From: Branchiostoma floridae
Taxonomy: Eukaryota > Chordata > Leptocardii > Amphioxiformes > Branchiostomatidae
DNA: 64,000 bases
Reading direction: 5' to 3'
Assembly: GCF_000003815.2 (NCBI RefSeq)
Contig: NC_049980.1
Location: forward strand, 22,893,249 to 22,957,248
The notes below the pieces were generated by a model. It had not been told where the DNA came from and did no database searches. It worked only from the letters and a program-made list of their open reading frames with translations. A program made the translations under genes and the position numbers. Each line of letters opens with the position of its first letter. The stretch's first letter is position 1. Shown one piece after another: positions 12,926 to 24,570 of this stretch.

Positions 12926-14980
12926 CCAAATATAAGCATGGTTGGGGTCTAATTTTACTGGATTTCTTTTACCAACGGACTTGTCGGAGCCTTTTCAGAA
13001 GACTCAAAAAACAGATCATAAATGATTTTATACCTAACGAACTTTCTTGTCACACGAATTATGCGCAGAAAAGTTTTTGGTTCACTTAAGCCTTAACATA
13101 TATATCCAATTCATACATTTCTCGTCGAAGCCTCAATCGGTTGTCTCCAGGGCCCAGAAAACAGATCGCCCCGCCGACCTGAACTTTGTACACGGTAAAG
13201 ACGACGAGTGAAGCGTGAATGAAGACTTGACTGGAAGACAGTACCACATGTGGCGGGAGCAGCAAGTCAGCCAGCGGCAAACCGCATCCGTCAGAAGTGT
13301 CACCTTCCGAGTTTGTCTTATCTTACAGCTGAGGAAAGTCGTGCACGCCTCACGTCCCAACACAACGATAGCGGCGCTACTTGCTTCTAATCAGAAAGAT
13401 TTGACTATCTCCTTTTGTGCTCAAAGATAAAGGGTTACAGAGGTGAGCTTTTAAACATTAAAGCAGGAATGTCGGTTAGTCATTAAAGGCGCTGATCCCT
13501 CATACACATGTATTATGCAACCACGGTTAAATGTACCTGCACGTAAATCTAGGTAATCTCATCCAAACTGGGCAGCCAAGACATGGATGATTAGCATTCT
13601 TATTTCTGATTGGCTCTTATTAGAAAGTCGTGTTCACACTCCCCTCCGGACTGAAACTTTGAATGAGTCACTCTCCTGTTTGCGCACGAGTCAGGAGACT
13701 GTCATGGCGACTTTGCCTTTTTTGGCCTTTTTTGGTCATTCATTTGCCTCTCTGCCGGACTGTCCCTATATCATCATATCTTCAATTTGGAATTATATTT
13801 ATATTCTCAGTCCCTGACGAAAGATGCTACATGTAAATACTTCATTAAACATCGTCTCCTTTTTATAGTTGCTTGATTTAATTTCGCATTGTGCAATTTT
13901 AAGAATAATGATAAAATGTCCTATATGAAAGGTTTATCACTGATTCAACCTACATTTTCACAGTGTGTTCCTGTAAGAAAAAATCCTGTAACTCCCTGAA
14001 ACATCCGTCACGGCTTGCTACACTGCATTTAGAGACATCTAAGACGACTTAACGGTAATCCAGGGGCTGGTGAAGGGGCCGCGAGCGGATTACAGACCCA
14101 AACTGCGCCGTTTTCTCTACTGAATAATGAACACAAGGTCTCCTTTAACCAGTGTTTATGGCCACACAGTGTCTGTTTTTATGTTTCCATCCGTTTGAAA
14201 GATCGCCGCGTCCAATCCTGTATAGATGAGGGTTAAGGGAGTCGCATTAAGCCTTTGGAACATAACGGTCCATGGAATGGCGGGTCTCGGGAGGTAACGA
14301 CCCGGGAAGGTTTGTCGACAATTACACGAAATGACTGAAAACTAAGCAACACCTGGGTATTCTTAGGGAGGGTTCAGCGCATGTAAACAGGGGGTCAGGG
14401 GGAACTTTAGAAATTTGACAAGCGATGATAGTACCCAGAAATCTTCATAACAATTAAACATCTGCAGTGGAAAGTTTCAGGACGAAAGACTTCTAAACCA
14501 CACGGTCATATGCACGTCAATGTATCCATATAGTCTACAGTCCCGTATTGTTATTGCCAATGTAACAAAGTAGTATAGATCACATTGAGAGATTTTCAGG
14601 ACATTATCACGACTAGGTAGTTTAGTGGTATCACGGCTAATCAACATACATCCTACAAACCTTTATCACCATTTTAGGCATCTGCCATAATTTGAGACAA
14701 ACTCACATTAACATTCAATTTGTACCATACACAATAAATGGTTACTATATTTCATTGTGTGCACTGTAACTGACCCCTATCAGAAATTATTTGCGCCGGA
14801 GTGTGTCATCACAAATGGAGAGTTGTAGATGTGAAATAACTCCCACGTAGGTCCAATCCTGGCCGGACTGGCTGAGATGTTGGTCTCCACATGTGAATCG
14901 TTTGTCTAACGACATCCGGGAACGTTATGGGCCCACAGGGACACTGGGATGGAATAAAAACTGGCCGTGTTTAGGAGATG
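9683..14980. promoter_or_regulatory. Intergenic, VIAAT-proximal part; GC-rich upstream zone
   Basis: From about 9180 to 10460 the DNA is much richer in CpG and GC than its surroundings, with a 13-base G run near 10261-10273. It overlaps VIAAT exon 1 and its 5' flank, so it is the likely VIAAT promoter/CpG island. No clear TATA box was found. From 10.5 to 15 kb I see no gene; the open frames there are short and unrelated to any family I know. A (GT)n microsatellite lies at 12873-12923. Confidence 0.4.
12873..12923. repeat. (GT)n microsatellite
   Basis: About 25 uninterrupted GT dinucleotides. The minus strand translates as a His-Thr run, which is not a gene. Confidence 0.95.
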
Positions 14981-14982
14981 GC

Positions 14983-15008
14983 GAGGTGAGGTGAGGTGAG
15001 GTGAGGTG
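14983..15008. repeat. (GAGGT)n pentanucleotide repeat
   Basis: Five consecutive GAGGT units in intergenic DNA, followed by a degenerate GGGAAGGTGTG. Confidence 0.9.
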
Positions 15009-18000
15009 GGAAGGTGTGAACTTGTCATCACGTGGAGGTGTGATGTTTACGTCTAGGTGGATCCTGAGGTTCCCCATAAGTCACATCATTCATTTCTGCA
15101 TATCTGACCCCTCTCACACTTAAGATATTGTTAGTGCCTGGTGCTTGGAGTCATTGGAAGCTTTCTTTCTGTATGATTCTAAATGCCCTTTTCACAATAT
15201 CATCCCACAAAGGACGTGTGTACACAAAGAAAGCCCGCACTCTTATATCACTAATTTTATTTGAAGTACCGACCTTATCACTTTACAGTCAAGAATTTCA
15301 CACTCGAGGATGTACAGTTTCTACACCGCCATCGTATTCTCTTTAAGTCTTTGCCACTGCAGATTCGTGTATTTTCGCAGGGATTTGACTTTGCTGTAGA
15401 CGTACTAATGGATCATTTTTGCGGCATTTTAAGTGTATGATCGAAACAACACTGTGACACAAAACCACATATTCGCGGTACCATGATTTCGCGGTGAAGA
15501 AACCGCGAAATCCACTGCGAATATTTCATGATTTACAGTAAGAAAGCAATAGACCTGGTACCATATGGGACCGGAGAAAACTGACCCGTTACTCTGTTTT
15601 CCATCCTACTTACGTAGTCGCTTGTATCGGAGCGGCATGAATACCTCATGTCAGAGGAAGTAATGGTATCGCGTAACGAGTGCAAATAGACGGCATAATG
15701 ACATACACATGAGGGCTTTTCAGGAGACGCGCCGTACCGTGCGGAGTGTTAATGGAATATGGACTCCTTTTGTCGGTGTTTGTCGTAATTATAGTAAAGA
15801 TCCTGCAGGAACCTACCAATGTTAAACTATAACACACTTTTATTGACTTATTTCTCATCTCAGTTGTCATGTTAGGTCTGCTGGTACAAGTACAAATAAT
15901 GACCCAGAATACCAGCAACTCAGCGCCACACCAAGTAAATTTGCTTACCTCTGAGGTGGTTAATAATAAGAAAGGCCATTGACAAAGCTGAAACTGATCA
16001 TGAGCTTGAAAGAATAAGAATGTACTTAGAATATATATTATAAGGAGCATACACAAATCACAAGTACGATGGACAAAAGAAAGGGAAATTTAGCAAAGAA
16101 ATAGATACTTCTTTCCTCTGTATATATTAGTCATACAGACTGTAAGAAAACCACTGTCGACATTAAAACAATCGGGTTGTACAAAGAGTTATTTCCCTGA
16201 TTAAGTAAGATCAATGAAGGACTGGTTTCTGAGAACAGGTAAGATTCGTGGTGCTTCATAAGATTATGGTAGGGTGCCTTACAACAAAACTGATAAATAA
16301 CGATATATATGAAATCTTCTAGGTGGCTGACTTCATAACGTTGTAATCTGGGCATTTTAGGTTGAACATTCTGCACTACAAACGTCCCTGCACATGTGTG
16401 GCTCCGCCATGTGGCGCTGGGGTACATGCAGCTGAGTTCCATGTAGAACCCTGTGGACAGCTCGTCGTAACTTACCGCGTTTTTATCCTCAACTTCATTA
16501 CAACCATAACTTGTGTCTTATAGTTTATACCATCCTTATGTATTATTATGTATTATATGACTGATGAGCAAAGAAAGATGACTTATTAGATCGTCATAAC
16601 TAGGAAAGGGGACTTGGCACCTAGGCCTCATGGGTAATCCTATCCGTGTCCATGGCAACCCCTCGGGTTTAGTTTGACGCCATGGAAGCCTCTTCACACC
16701 TGCTGCAATATTTAAGTACACCCTGTATTCATCTAACGACTAGGGCGGCAACCTCAGTGTGACATCAAATTTTATAGAACGCTCAACAGTTATCGTAGAT
16801 AACACATTAATCTTTCTACGCTTTATGCGTTTTTGGTGTCCTTTCAATCATCACTCTACGCAACTCTCCGCTAAAACGTACTACAGGGCAAATATGGACA
16901 TGGCGGGCAGAAAAATAAAATCTCCAAATGTTCATCGTCTAGTAGAATAAAAGTCCTGTTGCCTTAATGATCACGGTGGATTGAGCATAAAACGATGGAA
17001 GAAATGAATAACTTTAACTACAATGGCCAATTACGTTCCAAATGTTTAAGCCTGTGCACCTTTAATGGAAATGATTCTGTGTATAAAATACGACGCCGTA
17101 TAAACCTATATGGTTGTTTATTGTAAAGCACAGAACGCAGTGCATGGTTTTCCATTTAAAATCAGAGATGCCCCCTGGTCCTGTACAAGCATAGCCAGAT
17201 ACTTATTGACAGACAAATAAATCAGTATTCATTGAAAACACTGAAAAGCGAAGCTTATTGATAAAACATCTTAAAAGCTGAGTATCCGAAAGAGAAGGAA
17301 AACTGAAATAACGAAACTATGAGATTATGGCGGCCACAGCACTGACTTTGTATCTAAAACAGCTTTGCTTATTCCAAATTCTAGAGACGTTACTGGCCCC
17401 TCCGAAATCCCCGAGCACAAGATTGTTGGACAGTCGGTCAGTTTGTTCCCGATGATCCGGCCCAGGCCTGAGCCCCAGGATTACCGTATGGTGTTCAAAT
17501 ATTGATAGAAGGGCCGGTTTCAGCCCCGTAATCGGCACATGTCGATGGTGATGGAAGGTGTTACAGGGGCGGGATTAATCTGGGATCGGTAATTAGGTCT
17601 GGAGAAAAACCGGGGTCTTCAGATCAATGCGGCTGTCTTAGGTACAGTCTGGAGCCAACTCAGAAGGGATCAGACCACTGCTTTGACGAGCTTGTCAGGA
17701 ACCTAATTTGTGAGATACAAATTGCCACAGCTCGTAACATCGCAGATTGGACTTCCCTAAACCCAGTCGAAAGAAGTCTGGAGACACCCCTCTACCTTCA
17801 TGTTTACCTTGCCCCAGACCCCCCCCCCCCCCCCGTAGTTGGGTCGGTAGGTATCAAACATTAAGGGCTTTTGTTTTCATCTTACTGCCTGCGGGATCAA
17901 AAGAGGTTTTCGATTCCCTTTAGCTATCATTTCTATGGGTTCCTTTCTCCATGAATGTTATGATTTTTCGTTCAGATGGCCCTCTATTTCACATGAAAAC

Positions 18001-20900
18001 GGCTAGCTTGATACAGACTTAATAGAAGCTAAGGTAGTGATAAGTGCTACCTTCTGCATTCAGGCAACATATCACTGGGGAAGAATGATATACATGCCAT
18101 AATGCAACGCCTACTCTCTCCCGAAGTGAAACATCTAAGTTGACACTGATCATTTACTAAGGGCGACTTCTAGCGGCTGGTATAACACATGCAGTCTTAT
18201 CAGCTTGCATACAGCTCATAAAGTCTCTAACACTGTGGACGTCGGATTTGTTCCCTCAAGATGAATACATTGTGACAATGGAAGAAGCAGGTCTTTCAAG
18301 TATTTGCTATTGGGGGGTTTCGTATGATCAACGTTAAGGTATAGATCCACCTGTTTGCCACCCATCATGCATCAGTGCAGTACCTTGTGAAGAGATTGTA
18401 TAAACACGCATCACACTGCGTACTCGGAGTGAGTGTTTGTTGAAGAAACATCTCTTTCATTCTTCCAACCAAGGCTATGCTTGTTTTCAAGGAGAACCTT
18501 AAGAAGATGACCAAAGGAATGATTGATGTGTGTTTATGTGACGCTAGCGTATAGGTAACACGGTCCTTAAGTCTAATGTAAATTACAGTATACTTATTTT
18601 CTCTTTGCACCATATGTGAAAGATGACACTGGGCCACAAGCCGCTAGGAGGTCCACCTGCACCACGTACTTTCGGCCCCAAGAGCTATCTACCACATAAG
18701 TGAAAATGCCTCCGTGAGAAAAATAAACGTTTCAAGCGAACAGGTGTGAAGACGAGACACATGCACAAACAAAACCGATCTGACCATACAGAGCAGTTAA
18801 CTCCATCACACATTCTATTTGACAAGAAGAACCTGATTACACCCATTGCTTCTTTTCTATGCCTATATGTGTATCGATTCATCACAAAAATCGTCTAAAT
18901 ATTTGTATTATTACTAGTAGTTCAGCATCACAGCGAATTGTGGGTGACGTCTTGCCCGTCGTATTGTGAAAGCAATGCCATTAGAATGGATGAATGAATG
19001 ATTTATTGTGCAACAATTGCATCGGTGACAGTGTATGACAATTTATAGATAACAAAAGTTACGGGCTAGCACGTACCACAGATATACATTGTATTACGAC
19101 AATTTTAGTTACTGCAATTAGAGAGAAGAACACCTCCAGTCATAGATAAAGCGGCTTTTGTTACAGAGACAGGCGGGAGGGTTTTTATTCCCCACTGAGA
19201 AGAACCGGTTTTGTCGCCCCGAGGACCAGGTCTGATCGCACAAAGACCCTCCTTAAAAGTGCAACATGATGGAAATAATACAAATGTACTTTTTATGCAG
19301 AATTCTTATCTTCCCCTTTCCAATATGTAATGGCCAGTCAAAGAACGTTTTGATTTATTCATTAAACTCTTGATATCAAGTCTCCACGCCTAGATCATCT
19401 GCTAACTTCTTAAAGACACCGGAAAACGCAAGAAAATGTAAGGAATATGTGTTCTAGGCTCGTTTTATAATTCACACCTGCGGTCAGGTGCGTTCTCCCC
19501 ACATAATCCAGGTAGGACCACAACATGCCAACAGGTGGGCTGGGATGAAAGGTAAGATGACCAAATAGACGGAACGATGCAGGGAGGAATTTTCCCCGGA
19601 GCGAGAGAAGGCTTAGGTGCCAATTACGTGGCCATAAGATCGAATTCCGCAGCACTTTCCCTGCACATGGATCATAAAGTGACAGAAGTGTCAGGCAGGA
19701 TAAAATACATCCATAGGTCTATGTCGGCACAAGAAGAAATGACTAAGGTTTGCTAGAGAATATCCGGATATGCTGTATGTTTATAATACACCGCGAAATG
19801 TCCATTTTGCCGCTACCGCGAAATTAAATCCCCGCGAAATTAAATGCATTTACAGTAACAGAAACAAAACCATATATGTATTTGTCTAAACGTCTTTCCA
19901 AATACCAACAAAGCTGCATGAGAAAGGGTGATTATGCTATGACATGATATGTAGTCAGAAAAATGAAAGTAGTGAAATCTAGCATCATGCCACTACAATT
20001 TTGTGATATCCCCTTTCGCAACAAAAGAAGAACCTTGAGCCATTTCCTGTTTCTGTCTGCCCCAGAAAGGTTAGCTTGCCTTCACTAATTATGTCGGTGG
20101 GTACGTTGTAAATATTGGTTCTGTGGAGGTCGACTAGAGATTAGATCTCAAACAAACTGTTGTGACAGTCACACTTTCTCCAACAAACAATTGATTGTTG
20201 TTCGGATACGGCAACAGTAACATTCAGGTTTTCCTTTCTCCTTGGCTGCGTTTCAAACTGTAAGTTCTTGATAACGGCAGACGTTTTCTAAGTATGAAGA
20301 CCCGACCACACACGCTTAAGGTCATGTGCGGTGAATAACAAAAGGCTGCCGTGCGTTATTGTTCTATAGATGTCAGACCGTTCTCACAGAGTACATGTAA
20401 CTGCCTGGAGGGTTCTGAATACGTGTTCGAGCCATCCGTGTTATTTGTCCCGTGTCTAAACTCTGTTTGTAATGTCTGTAAGTCTGGAGTTTGAATCTGA
20501 ATCCAGCAAAACTTCCACCACTTTTTTTTTAAAATTCAATCTGTCAAAACTTTCACTATTTTTTTCACCATAATTATGAGTCAGTCTTATCAAATATGCC
20601 GTTGGACACATATAGACAGCTAATTTCTTCCCACATGAACTTTCTGTAGAGAAGTCTTCCCTATCTGACACACGCAAGAATGGATCAGACTATCAGATCC
20701 AAACTAAAAGCATTATTGAATTCGCCAGGCTGAGTCTTCCGGTCATTTCGAAACGCTGGTGTCTCGAAGCTTTCTATCCTGTTCTGAACACCAACCATAG
20801 TAAGACAGAGACGAGCCTGGAAACACCAAAACAACTCGCACCCGCTCCAACCCCCTACCACGACGACAAGGGACTAGGTCGGTAGGAAGGTGTAGTGTGC
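15009..20900. other. Intergenic stretch with no gene seen
   Basis: No exon pair, domain or RNA gene is recognisable on either strand. It holds the CCGCGAAAT hairpin at 15.5 kb, a poly-C run near 17820, and a sequence near 18985 (TGAATGAATGATTTATTG) that could be the 3' tail of an old LINE. Confidence 0.55.
15470..15525. repeat. Nested hairpin with CCGCGAAA motifs
   Basis: GATTTCGCGGT (15485-15495) pairs with ACCGCGAAATC (15502-15512), and outside them ATATTCGC pairs with GCGAATAT. Related CCGCGAAAT strings recur near 11390 and 19790-19850, the last next to ATGCATTTACAGTA, and the 15.5 kb copy also ends in ATTTACAGTA. This is probably a small dispersed inverted-repeat element rather than a regulatory site. 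Confidence 0.55.
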
Positions 20901-20953
20901 GATGGCCCTCCAACAAATACATGTCAGAGTGAGAGTACTTTCAGGTGTAACAC

Positions 20954-21130
20954 CCCGTGGGAAGTGCAGGCGTGTGTTGTCAAAATAACCACCTCGCTCA
21001 CGGCAGTACAGGGCGCGTCGGGAACCGCGGTCTTACCCATGTACTGTCCTCGGGCTGCACGAACCAAAATATTGGATGTCTCACCACATGTTCATGAACT
21101 TGATCCCTTTTCAAAGCTACTGGATTGCGA
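20954..21130. repeat. Duplicated non-coding segment, copy 1
   Basis: Shares with 23509-23685 a perfectly identical 70-base core (20954-21023) that starts CCCGTGGGAAGTGCAGG and ends GGGCGCGTCGGGA. After the core the copies stay recognisably related but with many substitutions and small gaps, through CATGTTC(A/G)TGAACTT to about 21130. An 85-residue open frame covers it but is not shared with copy 2. Confidence 0.85.
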
Positions 21131-21178
21131 AGTCCTGGAGGAACATAAGTGATCCAGTGCTAAAGATGTAATACTTAT

Positions 21179-22264
21179 TACCTCCATGAAATGTCATGGA
21201 ATGGAGGTTATATTTTCTGTTATGTGTCTCTGTCTGTGTAGATGATTACTCAAGAACGGCTGGATGAATTGGTTTCATACTTGTTGTGTTGGTGGGGTGT
21301 GATGAAAGCTGGAATCGATGAGATTTTGGGCACCGAATCTGTCGTTATAATCGATGTAATAATATCAGAAATCACCCCTATATCTGCGATATATTGGAAC
21401 AGGCATCGTGCTTTAAGTGTTTGTTAATGGGCTTAGCTCCAAGCAGATGGTGAGATGATTTGTATGAGGGAAACATTTGTAATGTTTGGGGAACCCCGAG
21501 GTTTTTTGAAGATGATAATTAGTTTTATTTATGTCTGCTTATTAGGATATCATGGAGATGTGAAGCATTAGTATAATTGTAAGAAGTTGAGGTACATTTA
21601 ACGGTAATGCTTAACAGGTATGGATGTCTCACATACTGTACTGCTGATTTGAGTGACATGGTGATTAAAATGCCATTAGGTCCTCTCATCTGGGTTGGGT
21701 TTCAGAAGTTTTATGGGCGATACAGATGTTCTGATTTTGTTACGATAAGGGACAGTTGTTAGTTGTCTCTTTCTAGCCAATGGTACTTGTTTTTTAGCAG
21801 ACGGGGTTGGCGCCAAGTATTCATCTTACAGTTGGTGTAGGGCTGTCAGAGGAAAGTGTGCATCTCGTTTTTGTACCGTGTGAACAGCTGATGTTATGAC
21901 ATATTGTTGGAAAATCAAATCAGCATCTGACTAAAGTTGGCCACATCCCTTCTGAGTTTCCCAACTTCCTCCCACCACACCGCTCTGAGGCACATAGTCG
22001 AACCTCAATAATGCTGACAACCTTAGACAGTTTAAATGCCAAACATCAAGCTTAAGGAACACCACGCTACCATATGCCGTCGACCTCTTAAACGCACAAT
22101 AAAGTGTCACATTTTAATAATTACTAATCAGATGGACATCCTCTGTGTCATTAAATAAATACACCACTACTTTCCCATAACATTTATAACCATTACTCTC
22201 AAATACAACCGACTATAAACATACATACCATCCACAAAAAAGCAATAAATATTTCATGGAGGTA
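21179..22264. mobile_element. 1.1 kb non-autonomous inverted-repeat transposon
   Basis: Begins TACCTCCATGAAAT (21179-21192) and ends ATTTCATGGAGGTA (22251-22264), a perfect 14-base terminal inverted repeat. No transposase frame is visible, so it would depend on an enzyme supplied elsewhere. The sequence just past the right end, GAACTCTAGTTAT, also follows the right end of the element at about 57934, which points to one family. Confidence 0.7.
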
Positions 22265-23508
22265 TGAGGTCCCCGAACTCTAGTTATAACTATGCAGCCA
22301 GGAGGAGGAAGATGCTATAAAACGATTGTTTCTAAAGATTCTACTGGATACTGCACCTCGACATGTTGGAAGTAAATGTACAATTGTTATGGAAATGTAA
22401 AGAATATCAGACGTTCTTCACATAAGCATTTTTGGTTAGAATCGTATCAGTGATAAGAACAGAGAATTGCTCTATCTTGGCCCAACAATAGGCCGAACCA
22501 CCTGTTCTGCCCGGGATGACAGGGTACACTGTCCAGTCACTGAGCAGGGGCAAAGGTCACCAGCTCTACGTCCCCATTGCAGTCCACCTGAAAGAAGGGA
22601 CAACGCCATAATGGGGCCCATTTTCTAGTCGTTTGCTGTCACTAATGCATGAAATTGTACAAACTAACCCTATATATTTCTAGGCGCTATTTGTTTGGTT
22701 TACATGAAGTCGTATACAATTACATAACAGAAATATCCATTTAAGACAGCAGAACTACTTATGAATCCCTAATTGATATTACTGCAAACTTGCTTCTTTT
22801 GTTCAACAGTGTAGGATGAGACTACCAGTTACACCATCCTACTAGGGCGGCGACATGGTTATGAATTGATAGAGGCTTCAACAAGTATTTAAAAATATGA
22901 ATCTCTTTACGCTTTGTTTCATGTCTTTTCATTCATACTAGATTTTGCATGATATTCCAATTATGAAGTCAAAGGTTACACAACTCCACCTTAGGCCATA
23001 TCCATGTCGCAGTGCGATTACTCAGTGTCTAGTGAAAATAGGGCATGCGGCAGCTTTGTGGCGGGAAATATTGGTCACGGCTGTAGTTATGCTGACATCA
23101 TATCTCCGACATGAGTAATATTTCCCATGGTTGGTTCAGACCACCACAAACAGGTCCCGTGTGCGCTTTACCTCACCGCCTGTCAGCATCGCATAGCGTC
23201 TCTGAGGAGAGGTCTATGAAAACGTTATTATTTCCTAATAATGGGGCATTGTCAAATAGCTGAGATGATACTTGGGACGACTAGACGCAATGCCACGGGT
23301 ATATGAAGATGATAAAGCTTTGTTTACACAAAGTACGTGTAATATGACTTTCATACGGTCAACTACAACATAGAAACTACAGACTACAAACAACGAATCT
23401 TAAAATTTTACTAGCTAAAGAATGAAGGTTAATATGAGTAGTTAGATCTGTAACACCATATTACATCAGGTAGGGATAATCGTGGTTGTCAATATCGTTT
23501 GTAATATA

Positions 23509-23685
23509 CCCGTGGGAAGTGCAGGCGTGTGTTGTCAAAATAACCACCTCGCTCACGGCAGTACAGGGCGCGTCGGGATCCACGGTTTAACCCGCTGTCC
23601 TCGGACTACACTATAAACTAGAATACTGGATGGTTAACTACATGTTCGTGAACTTAACCCTTTTTCTAAGATACTAGATTGTTGC
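23509..23685. repeat. Duplicated non-coding segment, copy 2
   Basis: Second copy of the segment at 20954-21130, in direct orientation, offset by 2,555 bases. The first 70 bases (23509-23578) are identical to copy 1; the rest is diverged. It lies about 0.8-1.0 kb upstream of the signal-peptide exon of the laminin-like gene, so it may be regulatory, though an unrecognised repeat family is equally possible. Confidence 0.85.
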
Positions 23686-24500
23686 TTTATATTGAAGTAA
23701 CGTACTGGCCCGATAAAACCACTTTTTTTCTCGAATTGTCGTCTTCTTTATTATCCATGGAATTCAGACTTCATATGAATTCAAAACATTAAAACATGTA
23801 TTCTAGATAATTGTACGTAGTACTTGAGGCATTGACAGCCCCTAGTCTTGCTTATCTAGAGCGCTCGGTGTTTGAATTTCCATAAGAATACCTGATTTGT
23901 CATCTTAGCTTATTAGAAACAGGGCAGCGCTGCAACAAAATGATACAAAGAATGCACAATCACGGACACTTATAGGACAATTACAGGTCATTCTATTATG
24001 CTCCTGGTTGTTGTGAGGCGTTGTTACAATACTGGATACACGAAGGACACTGGGTTAGGGCAGGGCACATGATAGTATCGGTTTTACATGGTTGTGCATA
24101 AATCCCACAACAATGATGCTGTACCGGTGCTACATGACTAACATCCCATCCTAACACGAGAAGGAAGCCGTTCCCCAGGCGCTGCGTTGTTCTGTCCCAT
24201 TCCTGCCGCGTCCCACAGCAGCTTGTGCCCGGCAGGCGTTTTTCACTTGACTCGGCACGACCCGCGCGCACCAACAATACCGGCGTGACCCGGGGCACGT
24301 CCCAGTCAGCGCGACATCTCCCCACATTCTGGTTAGATCAGTTCTGGACGCGGCCACGACGCCACTGTCCCGCTGTCTCTCTCACAATTCCACACGGTTT
24401 CTCATCTCAGGACCTGGTTACACGTTAACCAGGACGCGACGTAAGGTAGCTAACGACCGTTCCAGGCGGTTTAAGGAGCGCTGCGGAGCCGCCAGGAGCC

Positions 24501-24570
24501 ATGTTTACCCCGCTGCTGAGCGGACTGCTGGCGCTGTTCTGTGTCGGGACTGCAGTCGGGCTCGACCCAG
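24501..24570 (+). CDS. Exon 1: signal peptide
   Basis: Encodes [20 protein letters not shown] followed by LDP, a classic signal peptide with a hydrophobic core and a small residue near the expected cleavage site. It ends in a GTGAGC donor in phase 1, which joins in frame to Link domain 1 (giving GQVFLAES). The upstream 500 bases are GC-rich and probably hold the promoter and 5' untranslated region; no clear TATA box is visible. Confidence 0.88.

Noticed and set aside
12561-12929. 122-residue frame with a His-Thr run
   Set aside because: It is the (GT)n microsatellite plus AT-rich DNA.
18983-19010. TGAATGAATGATTTATTG as the 3' tail of a LINE
   Set aside because: Plausible by pattern, but no reverse-transcriptase frame or other part of a LINE is visible nearby.
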